Counted from the stretch's first letter, positions 50,065 through 59,136 are shown. The stretch is 64,000 nt of DNA from Candidatus Eremiobacterota bacterium (GCA_019235885.1 JAFAKB010000086.1:1-64000); one strand, 5' to 3'. The notes: generated from the letters alone by a model not told the origin. Numbers and translations: made by a program.

Positions 50065-50073
50065 GAGGCGCCG

Positions 50074-50544
50074 ATGATCGTCCCGTTGCTGCTCGCGGTC
50101 GACTTCATGAACATCACCTACCCGACGAACCCGTGCGCGCAGAACGTGCCGGTCCCGGTGGTGATGCGCAAGGGATCTTTCTCGTACTTCGACGCGAAGA
50201 TGGCGGCCGGATTCGACCTGCACGTCGATGCGGTGAAAGAAGGCTCGCTCCAACCGGGGACGCGGCAGGCCGCGGTCGTGCTGGCGTGCGATTTTCCGGT
50301 CGGCGGAACGGCGGCGGCGTATCTCTTCGACGAGCGCAAGAACGGCGCGGTGCTGCTGGGACGGATCGCCACCGCCGACTGGGGTCCGGACTGGGGCGCC
50401 GGCTCGAGCTCGATCCGGCTGCGCTTCGCGAACCGGCTGCTCTACGTGGAGCAATGCGACGGCACCTCGTGCGCGCAGCGCGCACTGACGACGTACGCGC
50501 TGCGCCGCGGAAAGCTCGTGACCGTGCGGCGGCTACTTCTTTAG
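50074..50544 (+). CDS. Uncharacterised 156-aa protein downstream of pstB
   Basis: The product has a short hydrophobic start (MIVPLLLAVDFMNITYP) that is not a clear signal peptide. A beta-rich body follows (MRKGSFSYFDAKMAAGFDLH, VVLACDFPVGGTAAAYLFD, WGAGSSSIRLRFANRLLYVE) with two Cys pairs. No family is recognised. It starts nine bases after pstB with GGAGG upstream, so it may be part of the pst transcript. Its end overlaps a convergent small gene. Confidence 0.6.
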   Translation: MIVPLLLAVDFMNITYPTNPCAQNVPVPVVMRKGSFSYFDAKMAAGFDLHVDAVKEGSLQPGTRQAAVVLACDFPVGGTAAAYLFDERKNGAVLLGRIATADWGPDWGAGSSSIRLRFANRLLYVEQCDGTSCAQRALTTYALRRGKLVTVRRLLL

Positions 50545-50754
50545 ATCACCGCAGGCGACGTACTTCGGGATCTCGTTCGCCGACTTGTGGACGTTGACCG
50601 CGAGGTCGCCGGCCGTCAGCTGCGCGATCGGCACGTCGATCATGGAGCTCGAGTAACCGTCGACCACCGAAATGAACCGGCCTCCAAGGGAGCAGGTCCC
50701 CGGAGCGTACCGACGACCCACGAGGGAAGTGTGAAGCGGTCCGTGAGGGTACAA
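50533..50754 (-). CDS. Small secreted-type protein, possibly truncated
   Basis: The last 38 residues (IDVPIAQLTAGDLAVNVHKS, then ANEIPKYVACGD) strongly resemble the end of small exported proteins built around a GTC...VNVHKS...YVACG pattern (CHRD-like). The N-terminal part (YPHGPLHTS, GTCSLGGRFISVV) fits that family only in pieces and there is no signal peptide. The open frame continues upstream into the antisense of the Rieske gene. The gene may have lost its 5' end. Start uncertain. Confidence 0.4.
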   Translation of the reverse strand: MYPHGPLHTSLVGRRYAPGTCSLGGRFISVVDGYSSSMIDVPIAQLTAGDLAVNVHKSANEIPKYVACGDLKK

Positions 50755-50788
50755 CGTCGCTGCACGCAGCCCCTCGGAGGCGACGCTC

Positions 50789-51658
50789 TTGCAGATGGCA
50801 ACGCTCGCAGAAGTTCTGGTCGACGCCGCTCTTGCCGTTCCGAACCTCGACGGAGCTTCGGACGCGCTCGCCGGCGTCGCGAACGAGGCCTATGCGTTGG
50901 CCGGCGATGCGGGCCGCACCGTGAAAGACCTGCTGAACGGAACGTGGCTTGGTCACCCGCTCCATCCCGCGATCACCGACGTTCCGGTCGGAGCCTGGAC
51001 GGCGGCGCTCGTCATGGACCTGCTCGGCGAGCGGCGCGGCGCGAAGATCGCCGTCGGGGTCGGCTTGGCCGGCGCGCTCGGCGCGGCTGCGAGCGGTTTG
51101 ACGGACTGGCTCGACACGTACGGCCGGCCGCGCCGGCTGGGTCTGGTTCACGCCGCGGTCAACGGAACGGCGACGCTGCTGTACGCCGGGTCGTTCTTCG
51201 CGCGCGATCGGTCGCCCGGATTCGGTGTCGCGCTGTCGGCGCTCGGATATGCGGCCGTCTCGCTCGGCGCGCTGTTCGGCGGCGTGATCTCGCTCGACAT
51301 GCAGATCGGCGTGAACCACGCGCACGCGAACGAGCCGCCGAAAAAAGAGCTCGACGTCGCCGCGCTGACCGACGTCCCGGACGGCGGGATGAAACGCGTC
51401 GACGCGAACGGGTATCCGGTATTGCTGACGCGGCGCGGCGACGAGGTTCACGCGATCGCCGCGGTGTGCGCGCATCAAGGCGGACCGCTGGAGAAGGGGA
51501 AGTTCGACGGCGACGTCGTGACATGTCCGTGGCACGGTTCGCAGTTCTGCGTGCGCGACGGCGGGATCGTCCACGGCCCGGCCGCCTACCCGCAACCGGC
51601 GTTCAACGTCCGCATCGCGGGCGAGCGCGTGCTGATACGAGCCGCCGAAGAGAGCTGA
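50789..51658 (+). CDS. DUF2231 membrane domain fused to a Rieske [2Fe-2S] domain
   Basis: The product is 289 aa. An N-terminal membrane part (about residues 45-180) has LLNGTWLGHPLHPAITDVPV, the DUF2231 signature, and four helices. The C-terminal Rieske domain (about 190-285) has the ligands C-x-H in CAHQGGPLEKG and C-x2-H in CPWHGSQFCVRDG. It is probably a membrane-bound electron-transfer protein. TTG 50789 lies eight bases after GGAGG; ATG 50795 is the alternative. Confidence 0.88.
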   Translation: MQMATLAEVLVDAALAVPNLDGASDALAGVANEAYALAGDAGRTVKDLLNGTWLGHPLHPAITDVPVGAWTAALVMDLLGERRGAKIAVGVGLAGALGAAASGLTDWLDTYGRPRRLGLVHAAVNGTATLLYAGSFFARDRSPGFGVALSALGYAAVSLGALFGGVISLDMQIGVNHAHANEPPKKELDVAALTDVPDGGMKRVDANGYPVLLTRRGDEVHAIAAVCAHQGGPLEKGKFDGDVVTCPWHGSQFCVRDGGIVHGPAAYPQPAFNVRIAGERVLIRAAEES

Positions 51659-51832
51659 GCGAAATGAGATTCAAATCTGACTGCTGAGGCGCCGAGGGTG
51701 CGGTCACGTACTGACAGGGGCGGAGCGGAGCGCTAGTATTGGATAGTCATCCCGGCGCCACTGAGGATTCCGGGTGTTTTGCGTCCTCGCGGCCGGCACG
51801 AGGCCGGCTTCCACGGTCACCCTTCATTGTCG

Positions 51833-52096
51833 ATGCTGGAACGGCGCGTCATCGCCCTGACCGGAGATCTCGACGTCTATACGACGCCGACGGCGTGCCG
51901 CGTTCTCGACGCGATCGACGGCCCGGCCGTCATCGACCTCTCGGCGGTGCGGCTGCTCGGCGCGGCCGCGCTGGAGGAGCTGGCCCGGGTCGCCCGGCGC
52001 GTCGGTCCGCGGAACGTGACGCTCGCCGGCGCGCGCCCGCACGTGCGCCGCGTTCTGGAGATCGTGCGCTTCGACCAGCTCTTCGTCCTCGAATAG
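51833..52096 (+). CDS. STAS-domain protein lacking the phosphorylatable serine
   Basis: An 87-aa single STAS domain: VIALTGDLDVYTTPTACRVL, VIDLSAVRLLGAAALEELAR and VTLAGARPHVRRVLEIVRFD. In anti-sigma-factor antagonists (SpoIIAA) the loop is DSSG with a phosphorylated Ser. Here it is LGAAA, so control by phosphorylation looks lost. It may be a constitutive antagonist or have another binding role. ATG 51833 was chosen because homology begins there. Confidence 0.75.
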   Translation: MLERRVIALTGDLDVYTTPTACRVLDAIDGPAVIDLSAVRLLGAAALEELARVARRVGPRNVTLAGARPHVRRVLEIVRFDQLFVLE

Positions 52097-52147
52097 GCCC
52101 GCCGGCGACACCGGGGTAGGGGCGGAGCCCGTCCGAACAACCGGCTG

Positions 52148-53290
52148 ATGCTTTTTGCGAAGGTCGGCGAAGCGCTGCTGCTGGCGCTGGGGATGGCGTG
52201 GCAGGTCGGCTGGAGCCTCGTGCTGGGATTCACGCTGTCGGGTGCGGTTCAGGCGCTGGTCTCGAAGCAGCGGATGCAGGAGGTGCTCGGCCGCGACGGC
52301 GTGCGCGAGATCGCGCTCGCCACCGGGTTCGGCGCCGCCAGCTCGTCGTGCTCGTACGCGGCGGCGGCGATGAGCAAGACGCTCTTCAAGAAGGGCGCGG
52401 GATTCGTTCCGAGCCTGGCGTTCTTGTTTTCCTCGACGAACCTCGTGCTCGAGCTCGGCATCATCCTGTGGGTCCTGCTCGGCTGGCAGTTCACCGCGGC
52501 GGAGTGGGTCGGCGGACTCGTTCTGATCGCGGTGATGACCGCGCTGGTGAAGCTCACGTATCCGAAGCAGCTCATCGAAGCGGCGCGGCGGCACGTCGAC
52601 GCGGCGACCGGCCACGACCACGGTTCGATGGAAGCGCAGGGCGGTTCGCTCGCCGAGCGGCTGCGCCGGCCCGAGACGCGCGTCGCGATCGCGCAGAACG
52701 TCGCGATGGACGCCTCGATGCTGTGGAAGGACCTGGCCGCCGGATTCTTGATCGCCGGCGCGCTCGCCGCGTTCGTGCCGGACGGTGCGTGGAAGACGTT
52801 CTTTCTGCACGGCGCCGCGCCGTGGCTGCAGGTCGCCGGCAACGCGCTCGCCGGGCCGCTCATCGCGATCGTCTCGTTCGTCTGCTCGATCGGGAACGTG
52901 CCGCTGGCGGCGATTCTGTGGAGCAGCGGGCTCTCGTTCGGCGGCGTGCTGGCGTTCATCTACGCGGATCTCATCGTGCTGCCGCTGCTCGACATCTACC
53001 GCCAGTACTACGGCGCCCGCACGATGCTGTACATCTTCGCGCTGTTCTTCGCGACGATCGTGCTCTCGGCGCTGCTCATGGACGGCGCCTTCTCGGCGCT
53101 GCACCTCGTCCCGAAACCGAACCCCGGCGCGCGGCACGACCTCGTGTTGTTCTCGTTCAACTACACGTTCTGGCTCAACCTTGCGTTCGGCGCGCTGGCC
53201 GCGTACCTGTGGTGGCTGAACCGGCACCATCCGATGGATCATCATGCGCACGCGGGCGGCGATCACGTCCCCGCCGCCCGCGTGCGCTAG
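52148..53290 (+). CDS. ArsP/DUF318-type permease
   Basis: The product is 380 aa with about eight membrane helices. The conserved Cys/Ser block SSSCSYAAAAMSKTLFKKGA near residue 64 and the paired block CSIGNVPLAAILWSSGLSFG near residue 240 define the predicted permease family that includes ArsP (organoarsenical efflux). A His-rich loop and tail (HDHG, HHPMDHHAHAGGDH) suggest metal contact. The substrate is unknown. ATG 52148. Confidence 0.85.
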   Translation: MLFAKVGEALLLALGMAWQVGWSLVLGFTLSGAVQALVSKQRMQEVLGRDGVREIALATGFGAASSSCSYAAAAMSKTLFKKGAGFVPSLAFLFSSTNLVLELGIILWVLLGWQFTAAEWVGGLVLIAVMTALVKLTYPKQLIEAARRHVDAATGHDHGSMEAQGGSLAERLRRPETRVAIAQNVAMDASMLWKDLAAGFLIAGALAAFVPDGAWKTFFLHGAAPWLQVAGNALAGPLIAIVSFVCSIGNVPLAAILWSSGLSFGGVLAFIYADLIVLPLLDIYRQYYGARTMLYIFALFFATIVLSALLMDGAFSALHLVPKPNPGARHDLVLFSFNYTFWLNLAFGALAAYLWWLNRHHPMDHHAHAGGDHVPAARVR

Positions 53291-53299
53291 CGCGTGGTT

Positions 53300-54373
53300 C
53301 TACCAGACCACGTGCCAGTCGACGATCGGCACCTGGGTGCCGTTCGCGAGCGTGAGGATCCCGTTGCCGTCGGCGTCGGTCGTGAACGTCGCGACCGGCC
53401 CGCCGGACGACGTCGTGATCGTACCGTTCACCGTGACGACCCCGTTGCCGTCCGTCGAGCTCGTCACGACGAGCTTGTTGCCGCCGGCGAGCGTGCCGGT
53501 GAGGTTGACCGCGGCGAGGTCGCCGTCGGCGTCGAACGTGACGCTGCCGCTGAGCGCCGAGGAGCCGAGCTGCGTTCCGCCCGAGATCGTGAAGGGTGGT
53601 GCGCTCGAGAGCGTGAGGCCGTTAAGCGCCGCTTTGAACGACGTCCCGTTGCGCGTGCCGGTGAACGTTGTGTCGTTGTTGGCGTCGGTGGAGACCGTCG
53701 CGCTCGCGACCGACTGGTGCCCGTACGAGGCGTTGATCGACGGCTTCGCGTCGTTGACGATCCGGCCGGTCGTCGCGTTGTACGCGCTGGAGTTGAGCGA
53801 GGCCGAGTGGCCGAACTGCGCGAGCGGGGTCGACGACGTCCCGGGATAGAACGCCGACGTGACCACCCACGAGCCGTTCGAGCTCGAGCCCGTCAGCGCG
53901 TAGTTGCTCTTGCGCACGCCGAGCTGCAGGTGCGCCATGTTGTAGGTCGTCACGGTGCGCGCGACGTTTGCCGTGCCGCCGCTCGAGGAGTACGTCGCGA
54001 CCGCGTCGCGTTCGGGGTTGGTGCAGGCGTCGTCGTAGTAGTGGATCGTCTCGACCGTCACCGAGCCGTCCGGGTTGACGGTGACGGTGCGCGTGGTGCG
54101 GTGCTTGCACGCGTGCGGCAGCGACTGCACGCTGCGTTTCGAGGACGACGTGCCGAGCGAGCCGTTTCCGACCGCGGCGTCGGTCTCGCCGGTGTCGACC
54201 GGTTCGAAGGCGGCGTCGGTGCCGCTTTGCGCGGAGTCCTGTGGGCTGAGCGAGTTTCCGGCCGGCGGCGGGGCCGGGGCGCCGGGGAGTGCGGACGACG
54301 ACGTGCCGCCGCCTCCGCCGCATCCTGCCAGAAGCGCCGCGGCGCACAGCGCCGCGAGAATCGGTGTACGCAT
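53300..54373 (-). CDS. Putative lipoprotein
   Basis: The product is 357 aa with signal peptide MRTPILAALCAAALLAGC and a Gly stretch after the lipobox. The mature region is Ser/Thr/Asn/Gly-rich and built from beta-hairpin-like strands (LTLSSAPPFTISGGTQLGSS, LSGSVTFDADGDLAAVNLTG, VTVNGTITTSSGGPVATFTT). It also contains several D-x-D-x-N/D-G turns. Surface-exposed; function unknown. The start at 54371-54373 begins the signal peptide and has GAGG seven bases upstream. Confidence 0.75.
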   Translation of the reverse strand: MRTPILAALCAAALLAGCGGGGGTSSSALPGAPAPPPAGNSLSPQDSAQSGTDAAFEPVDTGETDAAVGNGSLGTSSSKRSVQSLPHACKHRTTRTVTVNPDGSVTVETIHYYDDACTNPERDAVATYSSSGGTANVARTVTTYNMAHLQLGVRKSNYALTGSSSNGSWVVTSAFYPGTSSTPLAQFGHSASLNSSAYNATTGRIVNDAKPSINASYGHQSVASATVSTDANNDTTFTGTRNGTSFKAALNGLTLSSAPPFTISGGTQLGSSALSGSVTFDADGDLAAVNLTGTLAGGNKLVVTSSTDGNGVVTVNGTITTSSGGPVATFTTDADGNGILTLANGTQVPIVDWHVVW

Positions 54374-54508
54374 ATGTGACCTCATGTCGAAGAGTGCGCG
54401 AGCTCGAGACGGCACCTATGCGCCGGCTCTGCACGACTCAGCGTACGCTGCGGAGACCACCGCTGCATTGGACGCGGCTGATAGCGGGATGAGACTTTGA
54501 TTATGCTC

Positions 54509-55576
54509 TCAGCGGACGAGCGGTCCGAACAGCGGCACCATCGGAACGACCGCGTCGTCGCCGGCGTGGCGCAAGTGATCGAGACCGAACGCGTCCTCGA
54601 TCGTGCGCAACAAACTGTAATGGTCGTACGGTGTGTCGTCGCTCACACCGCGTGGTCCGTGATTGGTGATCACGATCGTCGCAATGTGACCGCCGCCGGG
54701 GTTGTGGGCGTCGACGACACAGCAGGAGTGCACCGCGCCGGCGACGCGGTCGGCACCGCCGTCCTCGTCCCAGGTGATCACGATCGCGGTGTTGCCGCTC
54801 GCCCACGCCGGCGAGGCCTGGATAGCCGCGACGAGCTGTGCGGCGACGCGGTCGCCGCGCGCGATGGCGCCGCTCGGATCGGCGCAATCGGCCGGCACGC
54901 CGTTCCCTTCGTTCGCGTCGATGCCGTGCATCTCGTTGCACTGGTTCGGAATCACCAGCGAGAACGCGGGCAGCGCGCCCGCGCTTAGGTCCCGGCGCCA
55001 AGCGTCGAAGCCAACCAGATGCTCGGCGCGCTGCGGGTCCTCGATCGTGCTCTTGAAGTTCGTGAATCCCGTGTGCTTCGCGGCGTAGAGCGCCGGTGGG
55101 CGCGTCGCGGTCCCCGTGGAGATGATCGCGTCGGAACCGTCTTGCGGGATGTCTTCGAGGTACGCGCGCCAGTCGAGTCCTTTCGCGCGCAGTTGCGTCC
55201 CTAGATTCGGCGCATCGATCAGGTGTGCCGGGTACCCGGGTGCGTTGGCATGCGAGCAGAACGGGCGCGCCGAGGCGGGAACGCAATACCACGCATCGTC
55301 GTCGTTGATACCGTACGTGTCTCCGCCGAGCAGCGCGACGTAGTTTCCCTCGCTCGGATGAACCTCGGCGAACATCTGCCTCGCCGAGCCGTACTCCTTG
55401 GCCAGGCGGGTGAGATTGGGCGCCAGTCCGCGCTCGAGGATCGTGCTGTAGCCCTTGTTCTCTTCGACGACGACCACGACGTGGTCGTAGCGCGGAACGG
55501 CGGGCGCGGCCGGCGCAGCGCCCGACGCTCCCGCGACGAGCGCTGCAAGAAGGATAAGCTTCTCATAACGTTTCAT
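54509..55576 (-). CDS. Secreted phosphoesterase (PF04185-type phospholipase C/acid phosphatase)
   Basis: The product is 355 aa. A signal peptide (residues about 1-22) is followed by the phosphoesterase domain with YDHVVVVVEENKGYSTILER near residue 32. Next come HPSEGNYVALLGGDTYGIND, NQCNEMHG near residue 215, TWDEDGGADRV near residue 270 and the ITNHGPRGV block, the usual metal and phosphate ligands. It probably releases phosphate from organic esters outside the cell. The start (55574-55576) overlaps a Pho-box-like array shared with the divergent serine-protease gene. Confidence 0.85.
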   Translation of the reverse strand: MKRYEKLILLAALVAGASGAAPAAPAVPRYDHVVVVVEENKGYSTILERGLAPNLTRLAKEYGSARQMFAEVHPSEGNYVALLGGDTYGINDDDAWYCVPASARPFCSHANAPGYPAHLIDAPNLGTQLRAKGLDWRAYLEDIPQDGSDAIISTGTATRPPALYAAKHTGFTNFKSTIEDPQRAEHLVGFDAWRRDLSAGALPAFSLVIPNQCNEMHGIDANEGNGVPADCADPSGAIARGDRVAAQLVAAIQASPAWASGNTAIVITWDEDGGADRVAGAVHSCCVVDAHNPGGGHIATIVITNHGPRGVSDDTPYDHYSLLRTIEDAFGLDHLRHAGDDAVVPMVPLFGPLVR

Positions 55577-55602
55577 TAATATGCTCTTAACTCGCGTTTT
55601 CG
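55576..55602 (+). promoter_or_regulatory. Pho-box-like array between phosphoesterase and serine-protease genes
   Basis: TTAAT (55576) and TTAAC (55587) are 11 bases apart, with a weak third unit TTTTC at 55598. This matches the spacing of the arrays before pstS and pstC. Its position in a divergent junction could serve either gene. Confidence 0.4.
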
Positions 55603-55617
55603 GCGGGACGGCGGCTG

Positions 55618-56313
55618 ATGAAGCGACGGTGGTTCGAAATCGTGGCGGCGCTCGCACTCATGGCGCTCGTTCCGGGTCTCTCCGGTCCGGCGAGTGGACG
55701 CACGGGCGCCGACGGTCCGCCGTCCTCGCTCGTCTTGATCGCCGGCGATCTCGACGGGACGCCGGCCTACGGCTGCGGGGTGATGGTCGCCGAGAACCGC
55801 GACGCGGTGACGATCGTCACTGCCGCGCACAATCTTCAGATGAGGCGCCGGGTCGTCGTCACGGCTGCCGGAGAGCGTCTGCGCGTCATGGCGGCGCGCA
55901 GCGTCGCCGGCCACGACGTCGCGCTGATAACGGCCGAACGGCCGTGGCGGGCGTACGCGATCGCGCGCGTGGCCGACCGGCCCGCACCCGGCACGCGCGT
56001 GCACGTGTGGGGGCCGGTCAAAAACGAGCCGTTCACCCTGCAAGACGGCATCGTTCGCGAGATCGATCCGCGCGTGAACGATCTGCCCCCGGGCGCCTTC
56101 GCGATCGACTGCGCCGAGTGCGGTCACGGCGATTCGGGTAGTGGGGTGTTCGACGGCGACGAGAGTCTCCTCGGAATCGTGACAGCCTCCTACTCGGCCG
56201 GCAACCGGCGGCTGTTCGTGCTCGGCGAGCACTACTTGCCTGAGGTCGCCTCACATCCGGTGCGAGAGGGTCAGGGTCAGCTGGGCGGGCGCCAAGCCGA
56301 AGCGCTCCGCTGA
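55618..56313 (+). CDS. Secreted trypsin-like serine protease
   Basis: The product is 231 aa with a signal peptide (MKRRWFEIVAALALMALVPG). A chymotrypsin-fold domain follows, with catalytic His in TIVTAAHNL, Asp in AGHDVALITAERPW and Ser in CGHGDSGSGVFDGDESL. There is no PDZ domain, unlike HtrA. It is divergent from the phosphoesterase. Its last 63 bases overlap the convergent TonB receptor gene, so the C-terminal tail is probably extra. Confidence 0.82.
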   Translation: MKRRWFEIVAALALMALVPGLSGPASGRTGADGPPSSLVLIAGDLDGTPAYGCGVMVAENRDAVTIVTAAHNLQMRRRVVVTAAGERLRVMAARSVAGHDVALITAERPWRAYAIARVADRPAPGTRVHVWGPVKNEPFTLQDGIVREIDPRVNDLPPGAFAIDCAECGHGDSGSGVFDGDESLLGIVTASYSAGNRRLFVLGEHYLPEVASHPVREGQGQLGGRQAEALR

Positions 56314-59028
56314 CGCGTTGCCGCTCACGTACTGGGCGAGCCCGTTCGGCGCGTCGCTGAAGAACGGGTTTTCGGGGGTGAACGAGCCCTGACCGATCCG
56401 GCCGAAGACGTCGACGGCGTTGTTGAAGATGTTCGTGCCGCCCAACGTCACGTAGGTGTTCCGCCGGCGGTCCAGCGCACGGCTCAGAAACGCGTTGCTG
56501 TACCAGTACGACGGGCGGTCGTAGTTGTTGTTGAACTCGACGTAGTAGTTGTCGATCCGGAACTCCCATGGCCCCGGCGCCACGTCGAGCGAGACCGTCG
56601 CCTTGTGCAGCGGAACGCCTGCGACTTGCGTGCCGTTCGTGACGGTCGGGTTGTTCTGCAGGATGAAGTCGTTCAGACCCGTTTGGACGGAGGACGTGAT
56701 CGTGTACGCATAGTCGACGTAAGCGACCCGGTTGATGCGCGCGCGCCCACTGAGCTCGATACCCCGGGCGAGGGCGTGCGCGGCGTTGTACGTCGTGCCG
56801 ACCGAGAGGTAGTTCAAGACGCTCTGGCTGTTGAGGTTCAAGCCGCACTGGTTGTTGAGGTGCGAGATGTACGTCTGCAACGCCTGACCGGTGAAGACGA
56901 CGTTGCCGGCGCCGAACGCGGTGAGCGGCTCCGAGGAGGAGAAGAGTTGGTTCTTCACCGCGGTGACGTAGGCGTTGACGTTCACGCTGCCGTCGCCTGC
57001 GAAGCGGTGACCGTAGCCGAGCTCGAAGTCATTGGCGCTTTCGCCGAGCAAGGCCGGGTTGCCGCCGGTCGTGACTTGGTTGAAGCCGTTGCAGCTCACC
57101 GCCGTCAGCGACGATCCGGGATCGTTCGCGATCGCGACGCCGCTCGCTTTGAGCGAGGGCGCCGGGGCGCCGTCGGAGCGCCCGTAGGTGAGCCGGACGA
57201 CGTCGTTGTGGGTCGGGCGGTACAGCGCGGTCACGCGCGGGTCGAACGTCGTTTTTTGGGTGACGCTCGAGCGCTTGATCCACGCGTTCGCAAACAGCGA
57301 GAGCGCGTCGGAGAAGCGGTAGGTGTCCCTGACGAAGGCGCTTCCCTCGCCGAAGAACGCGGTCGGGTCCGGCCGGAAGACGAAGGCGTTGTTGTCGAAC
57401 GTGTTCCCGGTCTGCAGCTGGTGCTGGACATAGTAGCCGAAGCCGAAGTCGTTCCGGTTGCCGATGATGTCGTCGGCGATCAGGAAGCCTTTGGTGTTGT
57501 AGAAGTTCGCGAACAGCGGCGAGCCGAGCGTCTGCCCCGCGGCATTGTAGCCGCCGGCGATCGAGCTGTCCTTCCAATAGACGTAGTTGTTGTAGAAGCC
57601 GTCGACGGTGATGTTGTGAACCTTCGCGACGACCGTGTTGAACCGCAGATGGTAGTCGCGCATGCTGGTCGAGCGCTGGCGGCCGGCGCCGCCGCCGTCC
57701 GGTCCCGAAGATGCGGCCGCGAACTGCTGGGCGGTGTAGCACGCGGTCGTGTTCGCGACCGGATCGGTGGTGACGGTGTAGCCGCCGGCTCCGCCGGGGA
57801 GGGTGCACGTCGTCGGCGAGGCTTGAATCTTCGCCAGGCGCGAGCTGTACGGGAGGAAGTCGTTGTCGCCGTTGCCGGTCGAGTCGCCCCACTGCACCCC
57901 GACGTAGGCCGTCGCGGTCAGGGCGGAAACCGGGCTGAGGTTGTAGCGCAGCTTGGCGACGTCGCTCGTGAGCTTGACGTTCTGGCTGACGGCGTACGTC
58001 GAGACCGCTGCGTTGCACGCGCTGACGTCGTTGCCGCTCGAGTTGTTGCACGCGCCGGGCGGATTGACGGAGCGCGCGTCGACGTTGGAAGGGCGCGCGC
58101 TTTGGAAGAGCTGGCCGGGATGAAAGTCGCCGTACTCGCCGGCGACCGCCGCGGCGAACGCGTATCCGAGCCGGTTCACCGTGCCGGTCGCGGAGACGCC
58201 CGTCATGAGCTTGCCGAAGCCGCCGATCTCCTGCTGGAACGACGCGTGCGGACGCTGCGTCGGGTTGAGCGTCTGCAGATCGATCGAGCCGCCGAACGTG
58301 TCGCTCCCGTATAACCCTTGCGCGCCCGAGCCGTAGGTCACGTTGACGTTGCTCAGGCCGAATGTAGGCGTGTCGGCAAGGTTGAAGCCGCCGTTGCCGC
58401 CGGGCAGAACGCCGAGCGGGCCAACGGGGTGTCCGTCGAGCAGCACCTGCGTTTCGGAAGGGCCGAAGCCGCGGATCGCCGCGTACGTGTCGTCGCCCAC
58501 CGACGAGCTCGTTTTGATCTCTAGTCCCGGCAGCGTTTCGAGCTGATCGACGACGCGCTGCTGGCCGGTCCGCAAGAGGTTTTCGACGCTGATGTCTTGG
58601 CTGATCGTCGTTGCGGCGGCGAGCGCGTTGTGCCCCGACGCTGCGGTTCGGCCGATCACTTGCAGCTGCGAGCCGCCGGTATCGGCGCGAATGAGCGCCG
58701 CGTTGAGGACCACGGTCGCGTTGCCGCTCGCGACCGCGACGCCGGCGCTCTGCGCCGGCGTGTACCCGTTCGCCGCGATGCTCAGATCGTAGACCGCGGG
58801 CTGCACGTTCGGGATCGTGTAGCGACCGTCTCCGTTGGTGGTGGTTCGCGCGACCGGCGTTCCGCCGTGGCTGAGGACGACCGCTGCGCCGACGACGGGC
58901 AGCGCCGTGCGCTGATCGAGAACTTGGCCGGTTATCGACGCCGCAGCACTTTGCGCAAGAACGGGGTTTGACGTGAAAAGCAGCGCGGCGCCGAGGAGCG
59001 CCGCGACCGCGCGTACGATCGCTTTCAT
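56251..59028 (-). CDS. TonB-dependent outer-membrane receptor with N-terminal carboxypeptidase-like domain
   Basis: The product is 925 aa. A signal peptide (residues 1-25, ending VLAQ) is followed by a carboxypeptidase-regulatory-like beta domain (about 30-110, SITGQVLDQRTALPVVGAAV). The plug domain (about 125-260, VVDQLETLPGLEIKTSSSVG, IRGFGPSETQVLLDGHPVG) leads to a long beta-barrel ending LTLTLSHRM. It imports a TonB-dependent substrate; the substrate is unknown. A Pho-box-like array upstream suggests phosphate-starvation control, so a phosphorylated or phosphate-linked substrate is possible. No TonB/ExbBD gene is nearby. Confidence 0.92.
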   Translation of the reverse strand: MKAIVRAVAALLGAALLFTSNPVLAQSAAASITGQVLDQRTALPVVGAAVVLSHGGTPVARTTTNGDGRYTIPNVQPAVYDLSIAANGYTPAQSAGVAVASGNATVVLNAALIRADTGGSQLQVIGRTAASGHNALAAATTISQDISVENLLRTGQQRVVDQLETLPGLEIKTSSSVGDDTYAAIRGFGPSETQVLLDGHPVGPLGVLPGGNGGFNLADTPTFGLSNVNVTYGSGAQGLYGSDTFGGSIDLQTLNPTQRPHASFQQEIGGFGKLMTGVSATGTVNRLGYAFAAAVAGEYGDFHPGQLFQSARPSNVDARSVNPPGACNNSSGNDVSACNAAVSTYAVSQNVKLTSDVAKLRYNLSPVSALTATAYVGVQWGDSTGNGDNDFLPYSSRLAKIQASPTTCTLPGGAGGYTVTTDPVANTTACYTAQQFAAASSGPDGGGAGRQRSTSMRDYHLRFNTVVAKVHNITVDGFYNNYVYWKDSSIAGGYNAAGQTLGSPLFANFYNTKGFLIADDIIGNRNDFGFGYYVQHQLQTGNTFDNNAFVFRPDPTAFFGEGSAFVRDTYRFSDALSLFANAWIKRSSVTQKTTFDPRVTALYRPTHNDVVRLTYGRSDGAPAPSLKASGVAIANDPGSSLTAVSCNGFNQVTTGGNPALLGESANDFELGYGHRFAGDGSVNVNAYVTAVKNQLFSSSEPLTAFGAGNVVFTGQALQTYISHLNNQCGLNLNSQSVLNYLSVGTTYNAAHALARGIELSGRARINRVAYVDYAYTITSSVQTGLNDFILQNNPTVTNGTQVAGVPLHKATVSLDVAPGPWEFRIDNYYVEFNNNYDRPSYWYSNAFLSRALDRRRNTYVTLGGTNIFNNAVDVFGRIGQGSFTPENPFFSDAPNGLAQYVSGNASAERFGLAPAQLTLTLSHRM

Positions 59029-59054
59029 GATGGGCCCATCGTTGCGCGAACCGG

Positions 59055-59081
59055 ATTAATGGGCCGCTAAGTGGGGCTTAA
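59055..59081 (-). promoter_or_regulatory. Pho-box-like array upstream of the TonB receptor
   Basis: On the minus strand, units TTAAG, TTAGC and TTAAT begin at 59081, 59070 and 59059, each 11 bases apart, 27 bases before the receptor start. Same spacing as the pst arrays. The site also lies upstream of the divergent threonine dehydrogenase gene. Confidence 0.5.
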
Positions 59082-59136
59082 GGCTGCGTTATGCGCGCAA
59101 ATCGGTGGATGAAACGCGCACCCGCAGGCCGAAGCC

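Noticed and set aside
51710-52135. GGGGCGGAGC words near the STAS gene as further copies of the flagellar palindromic repeat
   Set aside because: Only about ten bases match and the GGGGCCCCACG dyad is missing; treated as chance or very decayed.
56251-56313. Conserved C-terminal tail of the serine protease
   Set aside because: These residues are antisense to the TonB receptor barrel end, lie beyond the protease fold and are probably not selected as protein.
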